From Mucilaginibacter defluvii (GTDB lineage Bacteria > Bacteroidota > Bacteroidia > Sphingobacteriales > Sphingobacteriaceae): 64,000 nt of DNA. Under the pieces are notes generated by a model. That model was not told the DNA's origin. It ran no database searches and saw only the letters and a program-made list of their open reading frames with translations. A program made the position numbers and the translations under genes. The DNA is taken from contig NZ_BAABJI010000004.1 of assembly GCF_039543225.1 (NCBI RefSeq), forward strand, positions 558,001 through 622,000. Reading direction: 5' to 3'. Within the stretch, counting starts at the first letter, position 1; every line of letters starts with the position of its first letter. This document shows positions 1 to 8,446 of this stretch, piece by piece.

Positions 1-87
1 TGTACTGTTATTGACGATGCAAACCCGAAAACGTTTAAACCGTTATTATTAATTATAAACATACCCGTGTAATAAACGGGCTAAGTG

Positions 88-95
88 TAATTTTG
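88..95 (+). promoter_or_regulatory. Putative -7 promoter box for the first gene
   Basis: TAATTTTG fits the Bacteroidota sigma factor -7 consensus TAnnTTTG. It lies 42 bases before the start codon at 138. No TTTG is found at the expected -33 distance, so support is one box only. The rest of bases 1-137 holds a small hairpin (CCCGT/ACGGG, about 64-80) and nothing coding. Confidence 0.4.
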
Positions 96-137
96 TAACT
101 TTATATATAGCAAACACAAATAATAAGCATCTGCAAT

Positions 138-1100
138 ATGAGCATTGTAAATATACCCAGGCTTGACCTGATCAATTATACAAACGGCTCGGCCGAGCAA
201 CGCCAGCAATTTTCGCAGGATATTGGCCGCGCCTTTAACGAAACCGGCTTTGTTACCGTAACCAATCACGGCTTGAGCAAACAACTTATTGAGCGCCTGT
301 ATGAGCAGGTTAAAGCGCTGTTTGCCATGCCCGACAACGTGAAAGAAAAGTACGAAATACCAGGCCTGGCAGGCCAGCGCGGCTATACCGGCAAGCAGAA
401 AGAAACCGCCAAAGGGTTTACCAAGCCCGACCTGAAGGAATTTTGGCAGATAGGCCAAACCGTTGAAGATAACGACCCGGTGAAAGATATTTATCCTGAC
501 AATGTACAGGTGGAGGAATTACCGGAGTTTAACGCCGTAACCCTGGAGATATATAAAAAGCTGGAAGCTATTGGCAAGCAACTGCTGCGTGCTATAGCGG
601 TATATCTAAACCTGCCGGAGAATTATTTTGACGATAAAGTACATAACGGTAACAGCATATTGCGTACGCTGCACTACTTCCCTATTGCTGACCCGGACGC
701 TATACCTGATGATGCGGTACGTGCCGGCGCGCATGAAGATATTAACCTCATTACCCTGCTGATTGGCGCCAGTGCCGACGGATTGGAAGTGCTCACCCGC
801 GAGGGCAGCTGGTACCCGGTAAAGGCACACGGTGAAGACCTGGTAGTAAATGTGGGCGACATGCTGCAAAGGCTAACGAACAACAAACTCAAATCAACCA
901 CGCACCGGGTGGTTAACCCGCCGCGTGAATTGATGAAAACGTCACGTTTTTCCGTGCCCTTCTTTCTGCACCCAAAATCAGATATGGACCTGACCAGCCT
1001 TGAATCATGCATCGATGCGGAGCACCCTAAGCTGTATACGGATATTACCGCGGGCGAGTACCTGGATGAGCGGTTAAGAGAGATAGGGTTGAAGAAATAA
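138..1100 (+). CDS. 2-oxoglutarate/Fe(II)-dependent dioxygenase, isopenicillin N synthase family
   Basis: A 320-residue soluble oxygenase of the isopenicillin N synthase/gibberellin oxidase family. The N-terminal DIOX_N region covers about residues 5-125 and the double-stranded beta-helix core about 175-285. The iron triad is visible as H199-x-D201 and H256, and the 2-oxoglutarate-binding R-x-S as R270 and S272. These residues imply an active enzyme that couples 2-oxoglutarate decarboxylation to oxidation of a substrate. The substrate cannot be read from the sequence, and the neighbours (LysE exporter, YceI) give no biosynthetic cluster, so it is probably a housekeeping or catabolic member. 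ATG start preceded by a -7 box at 88-95. Length is typical for the family. Confidence 0.9.
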   Translation: MSIVNIPRLDLINYTNGSAEQRQQFSQDIGRAFNETGFVTVTNHGLSKQLIERLYEQVKALFAMPDNVKEKYEIPGLAGQRGYTGKQKETAKGFTKPDLKEFWQIGQTVEDNDPVKDIYPDNVQVEELPEFNAVTLEIYKKLEAIGKQLLRAIAVYLNLPENYFDDKVHNGNSILRTLHYFPIADPDAIPDDAVRAGAHEDINLITLLIGASADGLEVLTREGSWYPVKAHGEDLVVNVGDMLQRLTNNKLKSTTHRVVNPPRELMKTSRFSVPFFLHPKSDMDLTSLESCIDAEHPKLYTDITAGEYLDERLREIGLKK

Positions 1101-1197
1101 GCCGAAGGCATATTACTTCGTTATTGATGAGACATGTGTCATCTTTAGGTCGGGATTAGTATCTTCGCCGTTATTTCAAAGCAAACCAACGGGACGA

Positions 1198-1818
1198 ATG
1201 ATATTCCTGACCTTTTTTATCGGGCTGATAGCCAATTTTATCGGTTACATTCCGCCCGGTAACATTAACCTTACCTTAGTACAAATCACCATTAACCGCG
1301 GTATGCGGCATGCGCTGCAGTTTATCACAGCATTTTCGGTGGTGGAGTTCTTTTTTACCTTCGTGATCATGCACGGCGCTAAGTGGCTTTCGGAGCAGGC
1401 ACACCTGGATACTATGATTGATTGGGTGATGGTTGTGCTTTTTGGCACCCTTGGTATTTATACGTGGATGGGGCGCAACAATCCGCCTAAGACAAAATAC
1501 TCCAACCACGCCAGTATCAGGTACGGTATTATGCTTGGTTTTTTAAACCCCATGCAAATTCCTTTCTGGATGGTTACCGGCACCTACGTTATCACCCATG
1601 AGTGGATATTGGATGGGAACTTCGCGCTGGTTATCTTCAGTATCGGCTCGGCTTTGGGTTCGTTTTTGTGCTTGTACCTGTATGCAAAGTTCGCGCAATA
1701 CATTCAAAGTAAGTTTGCGTTAAGCACACGGGTAATTAACAGCAGTATTGCCTGGCTGTTCTTCGCTTTTGCGGCTTACCACATTTGCAAGCAATTGTAT
1801 ATCATCTTTGTTAAATAA
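1198..1818 (+). CDS. LysE/RhtB family transporter
   Basis: A 206-residue integral membrane protein of the LysE translocator family, which exports amino acids or related small molecules. The family hallmark is the N-terminal helix with the G-x-x-P-G-P-like segment, here IPPGNINLT at about residues 18-26, where PPGN replaces the more usual PGP. About six hydrophobic segments are predicted by eye, the last at 185-203. Length is standard. The substrate is unknown. The ATG at 1198 gives an immediate hydrophobic first helix, as expected. It is followed closely by the YceI gene on the same strand and they may be cotranscribed. Confidence 0.8.
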   Translation: MIFLTFFIGLIANFIGYIPPGNINLTLVQITINRGMRHALQFITAFSVVEFFFTFVIMHGAKWLSEQAHLDTMIDWVMVVLFGTLGIYTWMGRNNPPKTKYSNHASIRYGIMLGFLNPMQIPFWMVTGTYVITHEWILDGNFALVIFSIGSALGSFLCLYLYAKFAQYIQSKFALSTRVINSSIAWLFFAFAAYHICKQLYIIFVK

Positions 1819-1876
1819 CCATCTTTTTACAAACGCAATTGTATTGGGTAACCATTTGTTGCCGTTATTCGCATCA

Positions 1877-2422
1877 TTGAAAACCGCATACACCAACCTG
1901 CTTAAAAGTATCGTCATATTATTTATAGCTTTTACCGGCTATAACACGCAAGCGCAAACGGCGATAACTCGCTCGTCACTTACTTACGAGGTAAAAAACC
2001 TGGGGATAAACACAACCGGTAAATTCACCGGTGTAAAAGCTAACATCAGTTTCAACCCTGCGCAATTGGGCGGCAGCAGCATTGAAGCCATAGTTGATGT
2101 GAATACCGTGAACTCGGATAACGAAACGCGCGACGAGCACCTGAAAGGCACCAAGTTTTTTGATGTCGCTAATTATCCAACTATCAACATTAAATCAACT
2201 TCGATACAAAAAAAGGGCAGCGGCTACCTGGGTAAGTTTAACCTTACCATAAAAGGAACCACCAAGCCGGTTGAAATACCATTTACTTATACCACTAACG
2301 GCGACAAGGCGCAATACAAAGGCAGCTTTAAAATAAACCGTAAAGATTTTAACGTCGGCGGCAGCAGCATGACTCTGAGCGACGAGGTAACCATCAACAT
2401 TGATATAGAAACCGCTAAATAA
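1877..2422 (+). CDS. YceI family periplasmic protein
   Basis: YceI-like lipocalin-fold protein that probably binds an isoprenoid or other amphipathic lipid in the periplasm. The open frame extends upstream to an ATG at 1748 inside the LysE gene, but that start would put a 43-residue non-signal segment before the signal peptide. A TTG at 1877 gives MKTAYTNLLKSIVILF followed by a cleavage-type TQAQ, a good signal peptide, and a total of 181 residues, the family norm. I therefore choose TTG 1877. The mature part shows YceI features: alternating beta strands, the region around DEHLKGTKFFDVANYP at about residues 83-98, and GTTKPVEIPF. Probable cotranscription with the LysE gene. The start choice is inference. 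Confidence 0.82.
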   Translation: MKTAYTNLLKSIVILFIAFTGYNTQAQTAITRSSLTYEVKNLGINTTGKFTGVKANISFNPAQLGGSSIEAIVDVNTVNSDNETRDEHLKGTKFFDVANYPTINIKSTSIQKKGSGYLGKFNLTIKGTTKPVEIPFTYTTNGDKAQYKGSFKINRKDFNVGGSSMTLSDEVTINIDIETAK

Positions 2423-2459
2423 GCCATTAACACCCAGGCAAAAACCGTAACTTTATGCT

Positions 2460-3524
2460 ATGAAATTACGGGTACTGGTTTTTATAAACGCCTTTGCTGT
2501 GGCGGTAACCTTGTCAATTGCCAACTATTACTTTCAGCAAAGCTTGCATGCCGTTTTGGTAACCTTTTCGGCTACTTTTATCATCAGCTATATTATTTTC
2601 TATTACCTTATAGAAAAGTATATCTACTCCAAAATTAAGCTGATATACAAACAGATACATAACCTGAAGCTTGGCCGCGACCTGCGCGACGCCCTCGGCG
2701 AGCATGTATCTGCCGACCCGATAAGCGATGTTCAGCAGGAAGTGAAGGAATGGGCTAACCAAAAAAAAGGCGAGATAGAGGTGTTGCGTGCGCAGGAAAA
2801 ATTCAGGCGCGAATTTTTATCGAACATATCGCACGAGTTTAAAACCCCGCTGTTTGCCATTCAGGGTTATATTGATGCCATTGAGGATGATGATTTTGAG
2901 GACAAGGATATGGCCCGCGAGTTTCTTCAAAAAGCGGCACGCAACGTGGAGCGTTTAAGTTTCCTGATTAAGGATTTGGACGAAATATCAAAGCTGGAGA
3001 CCGGGCAGATCGCCATTAATTACACCAAATTCAAGATAAATGATCTGATAAAAGAAGTGCTTGAAAACCTGGAGATGAAAGCCAAAAAGCATCACATTAA
3101 ACTGGTTTTTAAGGAAAAATATGATGAGTCGATCATGGTGAATGCCGACAAGCAGAAGATAACCCAGGTGCTTACCAACCTTATTGATAACTCGCTGAAG
3201 TATGGTAAAGAGGGCGGCACTACCGGTATCAGTTTGTTTGAGCTGCATGACCAGGTTTTGGTTGAAATAACCGACGACGGCATCGGCATCGAAGAGAAAT
3301 ACCTGCCCCGCCTGTTCGAGCGCTTTTTCCGTACCGACAGCAGCCGCTCCAGGCAAATTGGCGGTTCAGGCCTGGGTTTAGCCATTGTAAAGCATATTGT
3401 AGAAGCGCATGATCAAACCATTAACGTACGGAGCACCGAGGGTTTAGGCTCAACTTTTGGGTTTACATTACAGAAAGCTAAGCAACAAATCAACATCGCC
3501 GGCATACCTGTGTTAAAAAGTTAA
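2460..3524 (+). CDS. Membrane sensor histidine kinase, PhoR-like
   Basis: A 354-residue histidine kinase. Two transmembrane helices (about residues 5-25 and 33-53) are separated by almost no periplasmic loop, so it probably senses something in the membrane or cytoplasm. HisKA domain with the phospho-acceptor H125 in SNISHEFKTP, then HATPase_c with an N box (LTNLIDNSLKYG), G1 (DDGIGIEEKYL), F box (RLFERFFR) and G2 (GGSGLGLAIV). No response regulator gene is adjacent in the window. The next genes are the DUF47-Pit phosphate transport pair, which suggests but does not prove a phosphate role as in PhoR. A TAACTTTA box (2448-2455) lies four bases before the ATG, suggesting a nearly leaderless transcript. 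Confidence 0.88.
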   Translation: MKLRVLVFINAFAVAVTLSIANYYFQQSLHAVLVTFSATFIISYIIFYYLIEKYIYSKIKLIYKQIHNLKLGRDLRDALGEHVSADPISDVQQEVKEWANQKKGEIEVLRAQEKFRREFLSNISHEFKTPLFAIQGYIDAIEDDDFEDKDMAREFLQKAARNVERLSFLIKDLDEISKLETGQIAINYTKFKINDLIKEVLENLEMKAKKHHIKLVFKEKYDESIMVNADKQKITQVLTNLIDNSLKYGKEGGTTGISLFELHDQVLVEITDDGIGIEEKYLPRLFERFFRTDSSRSRQIGGSGLGLAIVKHIVEAHDQTINVRSTEGLGSTFGFTLQKAKQQINIAGIPVLKS

Positions 3525-3546
3525 CATTAACTTAACATATCCGGAT

Positions 3547-3554
3547 TACCTTTG
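3547..3554 (+). promoter_or_regulatory. -7 promoter box before DUF47-pit
   Basis: TACCTTTG is an exact match to TAnnTTTG, 18 bases before the start codon at 3573. Initiation would fall near 3558-3560. No exact TTTG is present at -33. It lies after the kinase stop codon, so the phosphate pair probably has its own promoter. Confidence 0.55.
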
Positions 3555-3572
3555 CACCATTAATAAGCAACG

Positions 3573-4223
3573 ATGTCATTAAACAGTATCTTCCAGTACT
3601 TTGTCCCAAAGGATAAAAAAGTATTTTTCCCTTTATTTGAGCAAGCATCAAGCAACGTGGTTGCTATGGCTACCGTTTTGGTTGAGGCAGTTAATTCGGC
3701 TAATTCCAATACCCGCGAAGAGCTGTTCAAGCAGATAGACAAACTTGAGAACAAGGGCGACGAAATTACCCACCAGATTTACCTGGAGCTGGGCAAGAAT
3801 TTCATTACCCCGTTTGACCGTGAAGATATTCACTCCCTGGCCACCGCTATTGATGACGTTGCCGATTATATACAGGGCGCGGCTAACCGCATGATGTTGT
3901 ACAACGTTGATAACATCAACGAGCCGATCAAAAAATTATCGGAGCTTATTCTGCAAGCCAGTATAGATTTGGAAAAGGCCGTTAAAGAATTGCGTGACCT
4001 GAAGAACGTACGCAACATTGCCGACTCGTGCATCCGCATAAACAGTGTTGAAAACCAGGCCGATTATGTGTTTGACCGTGCCGTGGGCGACTTGTTTTTG
4101 TACGAAAAGGACGCGATAAACCTGATTAAGTACAAAGAGATATACGCTGCGCTTGAAACCGCGACAGATATGTGCGAGGATGCGGCCAATGTAATGGAAT
4201 CCATCTTAGTTAAAAACGCGTAA
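3573..4223 (+). CDS. DUF47 family PhoU-like phosphate transport accessory protein
   Basis: A 216-residue, all-helical cytoplasmic protein of the DUF47/TIGR00153 family, distantly related to PhoU. Members are nearly always encoded beside a Pit-type phosphate permease and are thought to regulate it. Acidic helix motifs typical of the family are visible: ENKGDEITHQIYLEL at about residues 59-73, FDREDIHSLATAIDDVADY at 82-100, and ENQADYVFDRAVGDLF at 157-172, with E/D residues arranged as in the metal-binding helices of PhoU. The permease gene starts 26 bases downstream, so the two are cotranscribed. Regulation probably comes from the box at 3547-3554. Confidence 0.88.
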   Translation: MSLNSIFQYFVPKDKKVFFPLFEQASSNVVAMATVLVEAVNSANSNTREELFKQIDKLENKGDEITHQIYLELGKNFITPFDREDIHSLATAIDDVADYIQGAANRMMLYNVDNINEPIKKLSELILQASIDLEKAVKELRDLKNVRNIADSCIRINSVENQADYVFDRAVGDLFLYEKDAINLIKYKEIYAALETATDMCEDAANVMESILVKNA

Positions 4224-4249
4224 GCAATATATTTTTATTCCACAGATAC

Positions 4250-5278
4250 ATGGTTACCACCCTGCTTGTAGTTGTAATTTGCCTGGCAATTATATTCGAT
4301 TTTATAAATGGTTTTCATGATGCCGCAAACTCTATTGCTACCATTGTATCAACCAAAGTATTAACGCCTTTTCAGGCGGTGCTTTGGGCGGCTTTGTTTA
4401 ACTTTCTTGCCTTTATCGCAGTAAGATATTTTGGCTTTCACGGGGGCAACTTTGAAGTAGCCAACACCGTTGCCAAAACCGTACTCGAAGAGTTTATTAC
4501 CATGAAGGTAGTATTAGCCGGTTTAGTTGCCGCTATTACCTGGAACCTGATTACCTGGTGGTTTGGTATCCCTTCAAGCTCGTCGCACACGCTGATTGGC
4601 GGTTTCGCCGGCGCGGGTATGACGAACGCTGCCTTTTTAGGGGTAAACGCTTTTAAGGCAGTTAATACATCCGTCGTGCTTAAAACTGTTGCGTATATAT
4701 TTTTAGCGCCATTTATAGGTTTATTTATAGCCTATGTTATTACCATTATTATTCTGTACATCTGCAAAAATGCACGCCCTGCCTCTGCCGAACGCTGGTT
4801 CAGAACAGGGCAGCTGATATCATCGGCCGCGTTAAGTTTTGCACATGGCGGTAATGATGCGCAAAAGGTAATGGGTATTATTTATGTAGCCCTGTTTTCA
4901 TCGCAGGTAATACAAAACGGCGACCCAATGCCAACCTGGATCCCGGTAGCCTGTTACAGTGCCATCGCCTTAGGTACGCTGTCGGGTGGTTGGAAAATTG
5001 TGAAAACCATGGGTAGTAAAATTACCAAGGTTACCCCGCTTGAGGGTGTAAGTGCTGAAACCGCGGGCGCTGTTACCTTATTTATTACGGAAAACCTGGG
5101 CATACCGGTATCAACCACGCATACCATAACCGGTTCTATTATCGGTGTGGGCTTAACCAAACGCGTGTCGGCTGTACGCTGGGGTGTTACGCTTAACCTG
5201 GTATGGGCCTGGATCATTACTATCCCTATTTCAGCCCTTATTGCTGCTATCGTATTCACTGCAGTAAAATATATTTAA
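4250..5278 (+). CDS. pitA: Inorganic phosphate transporter, PiT family
   Basis: A 342-residue permease that imports inorganic phosphate (usually as a metal-phosphate with protons or cations). Both halves of the duplicated PiT signature are present: GFHDAANSIATIVSTK near residues 21-36 and FAHGGNDAQKVMGII near 201-215. About ten transmembrane helices are evident. The N-terminal helix starts immediately at the ATG, so the start is secure. It is shorter than the E. coli PitA (about 500) because the long central loop is missing, which is normal in Bacteroidota. It forms a unit with the upstream DUF47 regulator. The symbol is assigned by family; orthology with E. coli pitA is not certain. Confidence 0.9.
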   Translation: MVTTLLVVVICLAIIFDFINGFHDAANSIATIVSTKVLTPFQAVLWAALFNFLAFIAVRYFGFHGGNFEVANTVAKTVLEEFITMKVVLAGLVAAITWNLITWWFGIPSSSSHTLIGGFAGAGMTNAAFLGVNAFKAVNTSVVLKTVAYIFLAPFIGLFIAYVITIIILYICKNARPASAERWFRTGQLISSAALSFAHGGNDAQKVMGIIYVALFSSQVIQNGDPMPTWIPVACYSAIALGTLSGGWKIVKTMGSKITKVTPLEGVSAETAGAVTLFITENLGIPVSTTHTITGSIIGVGLTKRVSAVRWGVTLNLVWAWIITIPISALIAAIVFTAVKYI

Positions 5279-5312
5279 TAAACCTTTTGCCGTTAAGCAG
5301 GTTTAATCAGGT

Positions 5313-6047
5313 ATGAAAAAGGTGTTACTTATCATCCCTGCACTTATTGGCATGTCCGTTATATCCGGCTGCGATACTTTGAACCAGGTAGCGCAAACTG
5401 CCGGGCAAACAATCGGCAATCCGTCAGCTTTTGAAATAGCTTCGGGACTAAAGCAAGCGCTTGAGCAGGGCACTACCAAGAGTTCTGAAGAGCTATCCGC
5501 TCAAAATGGCTTTTTCGGCAACGCGCTAATTAAGCTGGCTTTTCCGCCCGAAGCTCAAAAGGCAGAGAAAACCTTACGCTCGATAGGATTAAATTCGCTT
5601 TGCGATAATGTGATACTCTCCCTTAACCGCGCCGCTGAAGACGCTGCGAAAGAAGCGAAGCCCATTTTTATCAACGCTATAAAGCAGCTTACCTTACAGG
5701 ATGCCACCAATATTTTATTTGGTGAAAAGGATGCGGCTACCCAATACTTTAAGCGCACTACCATTAACCAGCTTGCGGCCAAGTTTAAGCCGGTGATACA
5801 AAATAGCCTTACCAAAGTAGGCGCAACCCGCTATTATGGAGATGCGGTTACGGCCTACAATAAAGTTCCGCTGGTTACCAAGCTCAACCCCGACTTGAGC
5901 GACTATGTCACCCAAAAAGCTATTGAAGGTTTGTTTGTGGAGATAGCCAAAGAGGAACTGAATATACGCCAAAACCTATCTGCTCGCTCAACTACGCTCA
6001 TGCAGCGGGTATTTGGTTACGCTGACAGTAAAAAAGCAAAAGGTTAA
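5313..6047 (+). CDS. DUF4197 domain lipoprotein
   Basis: A 244-residue exported lipoprotein. The signal peptide ends in SVISGC with the lipidated C20. The mature part matches the DUF4197 pattern: an alanine-rich helical protein with phrases such as LKQALEQGTTKSSEELS, FPPEAQKAEKTLRSIGL and the C-terminal KAIEGLFVEIAKEE. Function is unknown for the family. The gene starts 34 bases after pit and may be the last gene of that transcript. Its stop codon overlaps the last 4 bases of the convergent gene at 6044-6436. Confidence 0.82.
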   Translation: MKKVLLIIPALIGMSVISGCDTLNQVAQTAGQTIGNPSAFEIASGLKQALEQGTTKSSEELSAQNGFFGNALIKLAFPPEAQKAEKTLRSIGLNSLCDNVILSLNRAAEDAAKEAKPIFINAIKQLTLQDATNILFGEKDAATQYFKRTTINQLAAKFKPVIQNSLTKVGATRYYGDAVTAYNKVPLVTKLNPDLSDYVTQKAIEGLFVEIAKEELNIRQNLSARSTTLMQRVFGYADSKKAKG

Positions 6048-6436
6048 GCTGTTCGATTATCCGGATGCCTGAACATGATAAAGGCAAACAGCGAAGCCAT
6101 CACCACATAAATACCGGCCAGTATAAATAAGCCAGCAGGTAGTTGCTGATTGCGTAATACTGATTTAACCAGCATAGCCCCGCCAATAAAGAATTGGGCG
6201 AAGTTGGCCATTACTAAAGGCTTGTTATAAATGCCGCCGATTATCGCTCCTTTTGCCATCCAGTTGAGTATAGCAAAACCGAAATAGGTTGCGCCTAATA
6301 ACTGGGCGGTTATTCTTAATACTTCACTCGGCTCTGCAACAAAAACAGCTATGATATCGTCTGCTGCAAAAATTAATGCGATGCCAATAGCTGCTAAAAA
6401 GGCAGCAGATATAGTCATAATCAGTTTAGTATTCAT
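6044..6436 (-). CDS. Small four-helix membrane protein of unknown function
   Basis: A 130-residue protein made almost entirely of four hydrophobic helices (about residues 5-27, 41-62, 74-92 and 100-121) joined by short polar loops. I do not recognise a family with confidence; the pattern resembles small DUF4345-like or DoxX-like membrane proteins. It overlaps the convergent DUF4197 gene by 4 bases at the 3' ends. No partner genes suggest a role: the next minus-strand gene upstream is ribosome-unrelated cell-wall-type hydrolase at 6501-8324 reading toward it, so the two could be cotranscribed (64-base gap). Confidence 0.65.
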   Translation of the reverse strand: MNTKLIMTISAAFLAAIGIALIFAADDIIAVFVAEPSEVLRITAQLLGATYFGFAILNWMAKGAIIGGIYNKPLVMANFAQFFIGGAMLVKSVLRNQQLPAGLFILAGIYVVMASLFAFIMFRHPDNRTA

Positions 6437-6500
6437 CAGGAGAATAGATTACCCCGCAAACATACATTATTTGCATATCAGCGGGCTAACTATATTGGGT

Positions 6501-8324
6501 TTATAAACCCTTTTCAATGGCTTTGTAAACCACATCCTGTATACGTGGGCGGATACGCAAGCTGGATAATTTTTCGGTAACCTTTGGATGCACCCGGTTT
6601 GACAGGAAGATGTACACCAGGTTATATTTCGGATCAACCCAAACACAAGTGCCGGTATAACCGGTGTGTCCATAAGTTTGATCTGATGCCAGTTCGGATG
6701 GATAATGACGGGTTGCGATAGGATCCCAGCGGTCAAAACCCAAGCCCCGTCGACTAACCGCTGATTGCTTAGCCGTGAACTGCTCTACCGTTTCGGGTTT
6801 AAAATATTTTACGCCACCGTAAGTTCCTTTGTTCAGCATCATCTGGAACAATATGGCCAGGTCATTCGCGTCAGCAAATAAACCCGCATGGCCTGATACA
6901 CCGCCGGCTAAAGCCGCACCCTGGTCATGCACATAACCCTCGAGCAGGGTATGCCTGAAATAGGTATCATCCTCGGTAGGTATTATACGGTCAACATTAA
7001 ACCTGTTGCGTGGCAAAAAGCCCGCGGTTTGCATACCCAGCTTGTTATAAAACTCGGTTTGTACATATTTATTCAGAGGTTCAGCCGTGATAGATTCCAC
7101 GATCTCCTTCATAAAATACATGCTCAGATCGCTGTACTCATACTGTCCGCGGGTACGTAAACCGGTTTTAAGCATGGTGGGCAGCATGTAATCACTATAA
7201 AACCCCTTACGCACGTAATAACCATCAGCCACTTTAGTATTAAATACCGCTGATGAATCGCCACTATGATCCGTAGGCTTTATACGATCATGAAACGGAA
7301 TGTAAGGCACCAAACCTGCCTGATGCAGCATCAGTTCGCGTACGCGAATGTTGTTCTTATTAGTGGCGCGAGCTATCGGCAAGTAATCGCCCATGGTAGA
7401 ATCGAGGCTCAGCTTACCCTGCTCGGTAAGGCGCATCACTTCCATGGTGGTCGCAGCAATTTTAGTAACGGATGCCAGGTCAAAAATATCGGCGATTTTA
7501 TCAGGCTCATCGGCGCTGTAAGTGTGATAGCCGTATGCCTTATTAAAGATCACTTTACCATCCTTGGCCACCAATACCACACACCCCGGCGTTGCCTGCT
7601 GGCGCATGGCCTCGGCGGCAATATTATCAATTTCGGTCAGGTTGTTCGAATTTATCCCTGCTGCCTCGGGTATGGTGTATTGTAATCGTGTTTTAAGTGT
7701 AGCAAAGCCGCTGTTGGCTACATATTTGGGCGAAAAGGTTTGCTGTAGCTTTTGTGATAGCGGTACGCCGCCAAAAATAGCTTGTGCCACATATCCTGCG
7801 GACATTGGTGTTAACCTGCTGCTCCAGATAATAGGGTTTTGCTCATTATTTAATTTAGCCAGCGCGTTGCCGTTGCCGAATAATGCGATGACCACCTTTT
7901 TTAGCTTGCGGTTAAGGGCTATAAAATTGATAACCTGCGGATTGTTCAGATCAATATCAGTAAGCTGGATAACGAGGGTATTGTAAAACTTGAGATCCTG
8001 GGCCAGGTCATTAATAGTTTTTTGGCCAAGATAGTCTGCACCGTTAAATGAACGCACTTCGGCGTATTTGTTCAGCAGGCTATCAAACTGTGTGGCATAT
8101 GTGTTTGAGAAATTTACACTGGCAATTTTTATACTATCCAGGTTTTTAAGCGGCACCAATTGGCTTTCGTTGTTAAGCAATACCGTGCTTTGTTCGGTTT
8201 GCTTTTCTTCGCTCAGGTAGGTTACGGCGCTCATGGGCGGGTTTTGCGCGCAGGCCGAATTGAACATTATAAACAGTGCTAACATACAGGGCATGGCGCC
8301 CCACTGGTTTTTTCTCATATACAA
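6501..8324 (-). CDS. Secreted GH3 C-terminal domain fused to a class C beta-lactamase-fold hydrolase
   Basis: A 607-residue exported protein. The signal peptide ends near NSACAQ at residues 22-27; cleavage or lipidation at C25 are both possible. Residues about 43-200 resemble the C-terminal domain of family 3 glycosidases (STVLLNNESQLVPLKNL is the typical entry motif). Residues about 225-600 are a serine hydrolase with S285-V-T-K288 (SxxK), Y397-S-D (YxN position) and H553-T-G555 (KTG position). In many Bacteroidota a complete GH3 catalytic domain precedes these two parts in a protein of about 970 residues; here it is absent. The serine hydrolase should be active on a peptide, ester or D-amino-acid bond, perhaps in peptidoglycan recycling. 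The true substrate is unknown. Confidence 0.85.
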   Translation of the reverse strand: MYMRKNQWGAMPCMLALFIMFNSACAQNPPMSAVTYLSEEKQTEQSTVLLNNESQLVPLKNLDSIKIASVNFSNTYATQFDSLLNKYAEVRSFNGADYLGQKTINDLAQDLKFYNTLVIQLTDIDLNNPQVINFIALNRKLKKVVIALFGNGNALAKLNNEQNPIIWSSRLTPMSAGYVAQAIFGGVPLSQKLQQTFSPKYVANSGFATLKTRLQYTIPEAAGINSNNLTEIDNIAAEAMRQQATPGCVVLVAKDGKVIFNKAYGYHTYSADEPDKIADIFDLASVTKIAATTMEVMRLTEQGKLSLDSTMGDYLPIARATNKNNIRVRELMLHQAGLVPYIPFHDRIKPTDHSGDSSAVFNTKVADGYYVRKGFYSDYMLPTMLKTGLRTRGQYEYSDLSMYFMKEIVESITAEPLNKYVQTEFYNKLGMQTAGFLPRNRFNVDRIIPTEDDTYFRHTLLEGYVHDQGAALAGGVSGHAGLFADANDLAILFQMMLNKGTYGGVKYFKPETVEQFTAKQSAVSRRGLGFDRWDPIATRHYPSELASDQTYGHTGYTGTCVWVDPKYNLVYIFLSNRVHPKVTEKLSSLRIRPRIQDVVYKAIEKGL

Positions 8325-8446
8325 TTAGTAACGGTATTTTTTACAGACTGATATTTACAGATACATGTTTTATTACAATCCACAAACCGTAAAGTTATGC
8401 CGTCAATTGATTAATTTTACACCCTGAATTTAATTTTTTCTATCTC

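Noticed and set aside
81..458. Minus-strand open frame of 125 codons
   Set aside because: It is antisense to the 2-oxoglutarate oxygenase, which has all its catalytic residues.
1748..1876. Upstream extension of the YceI gene to an ATG inside the LysE gene
   Set aside because: The extension is only the LysE sequence read in another frame and would bury the signal peptide; the TTG at 1877 fits better.
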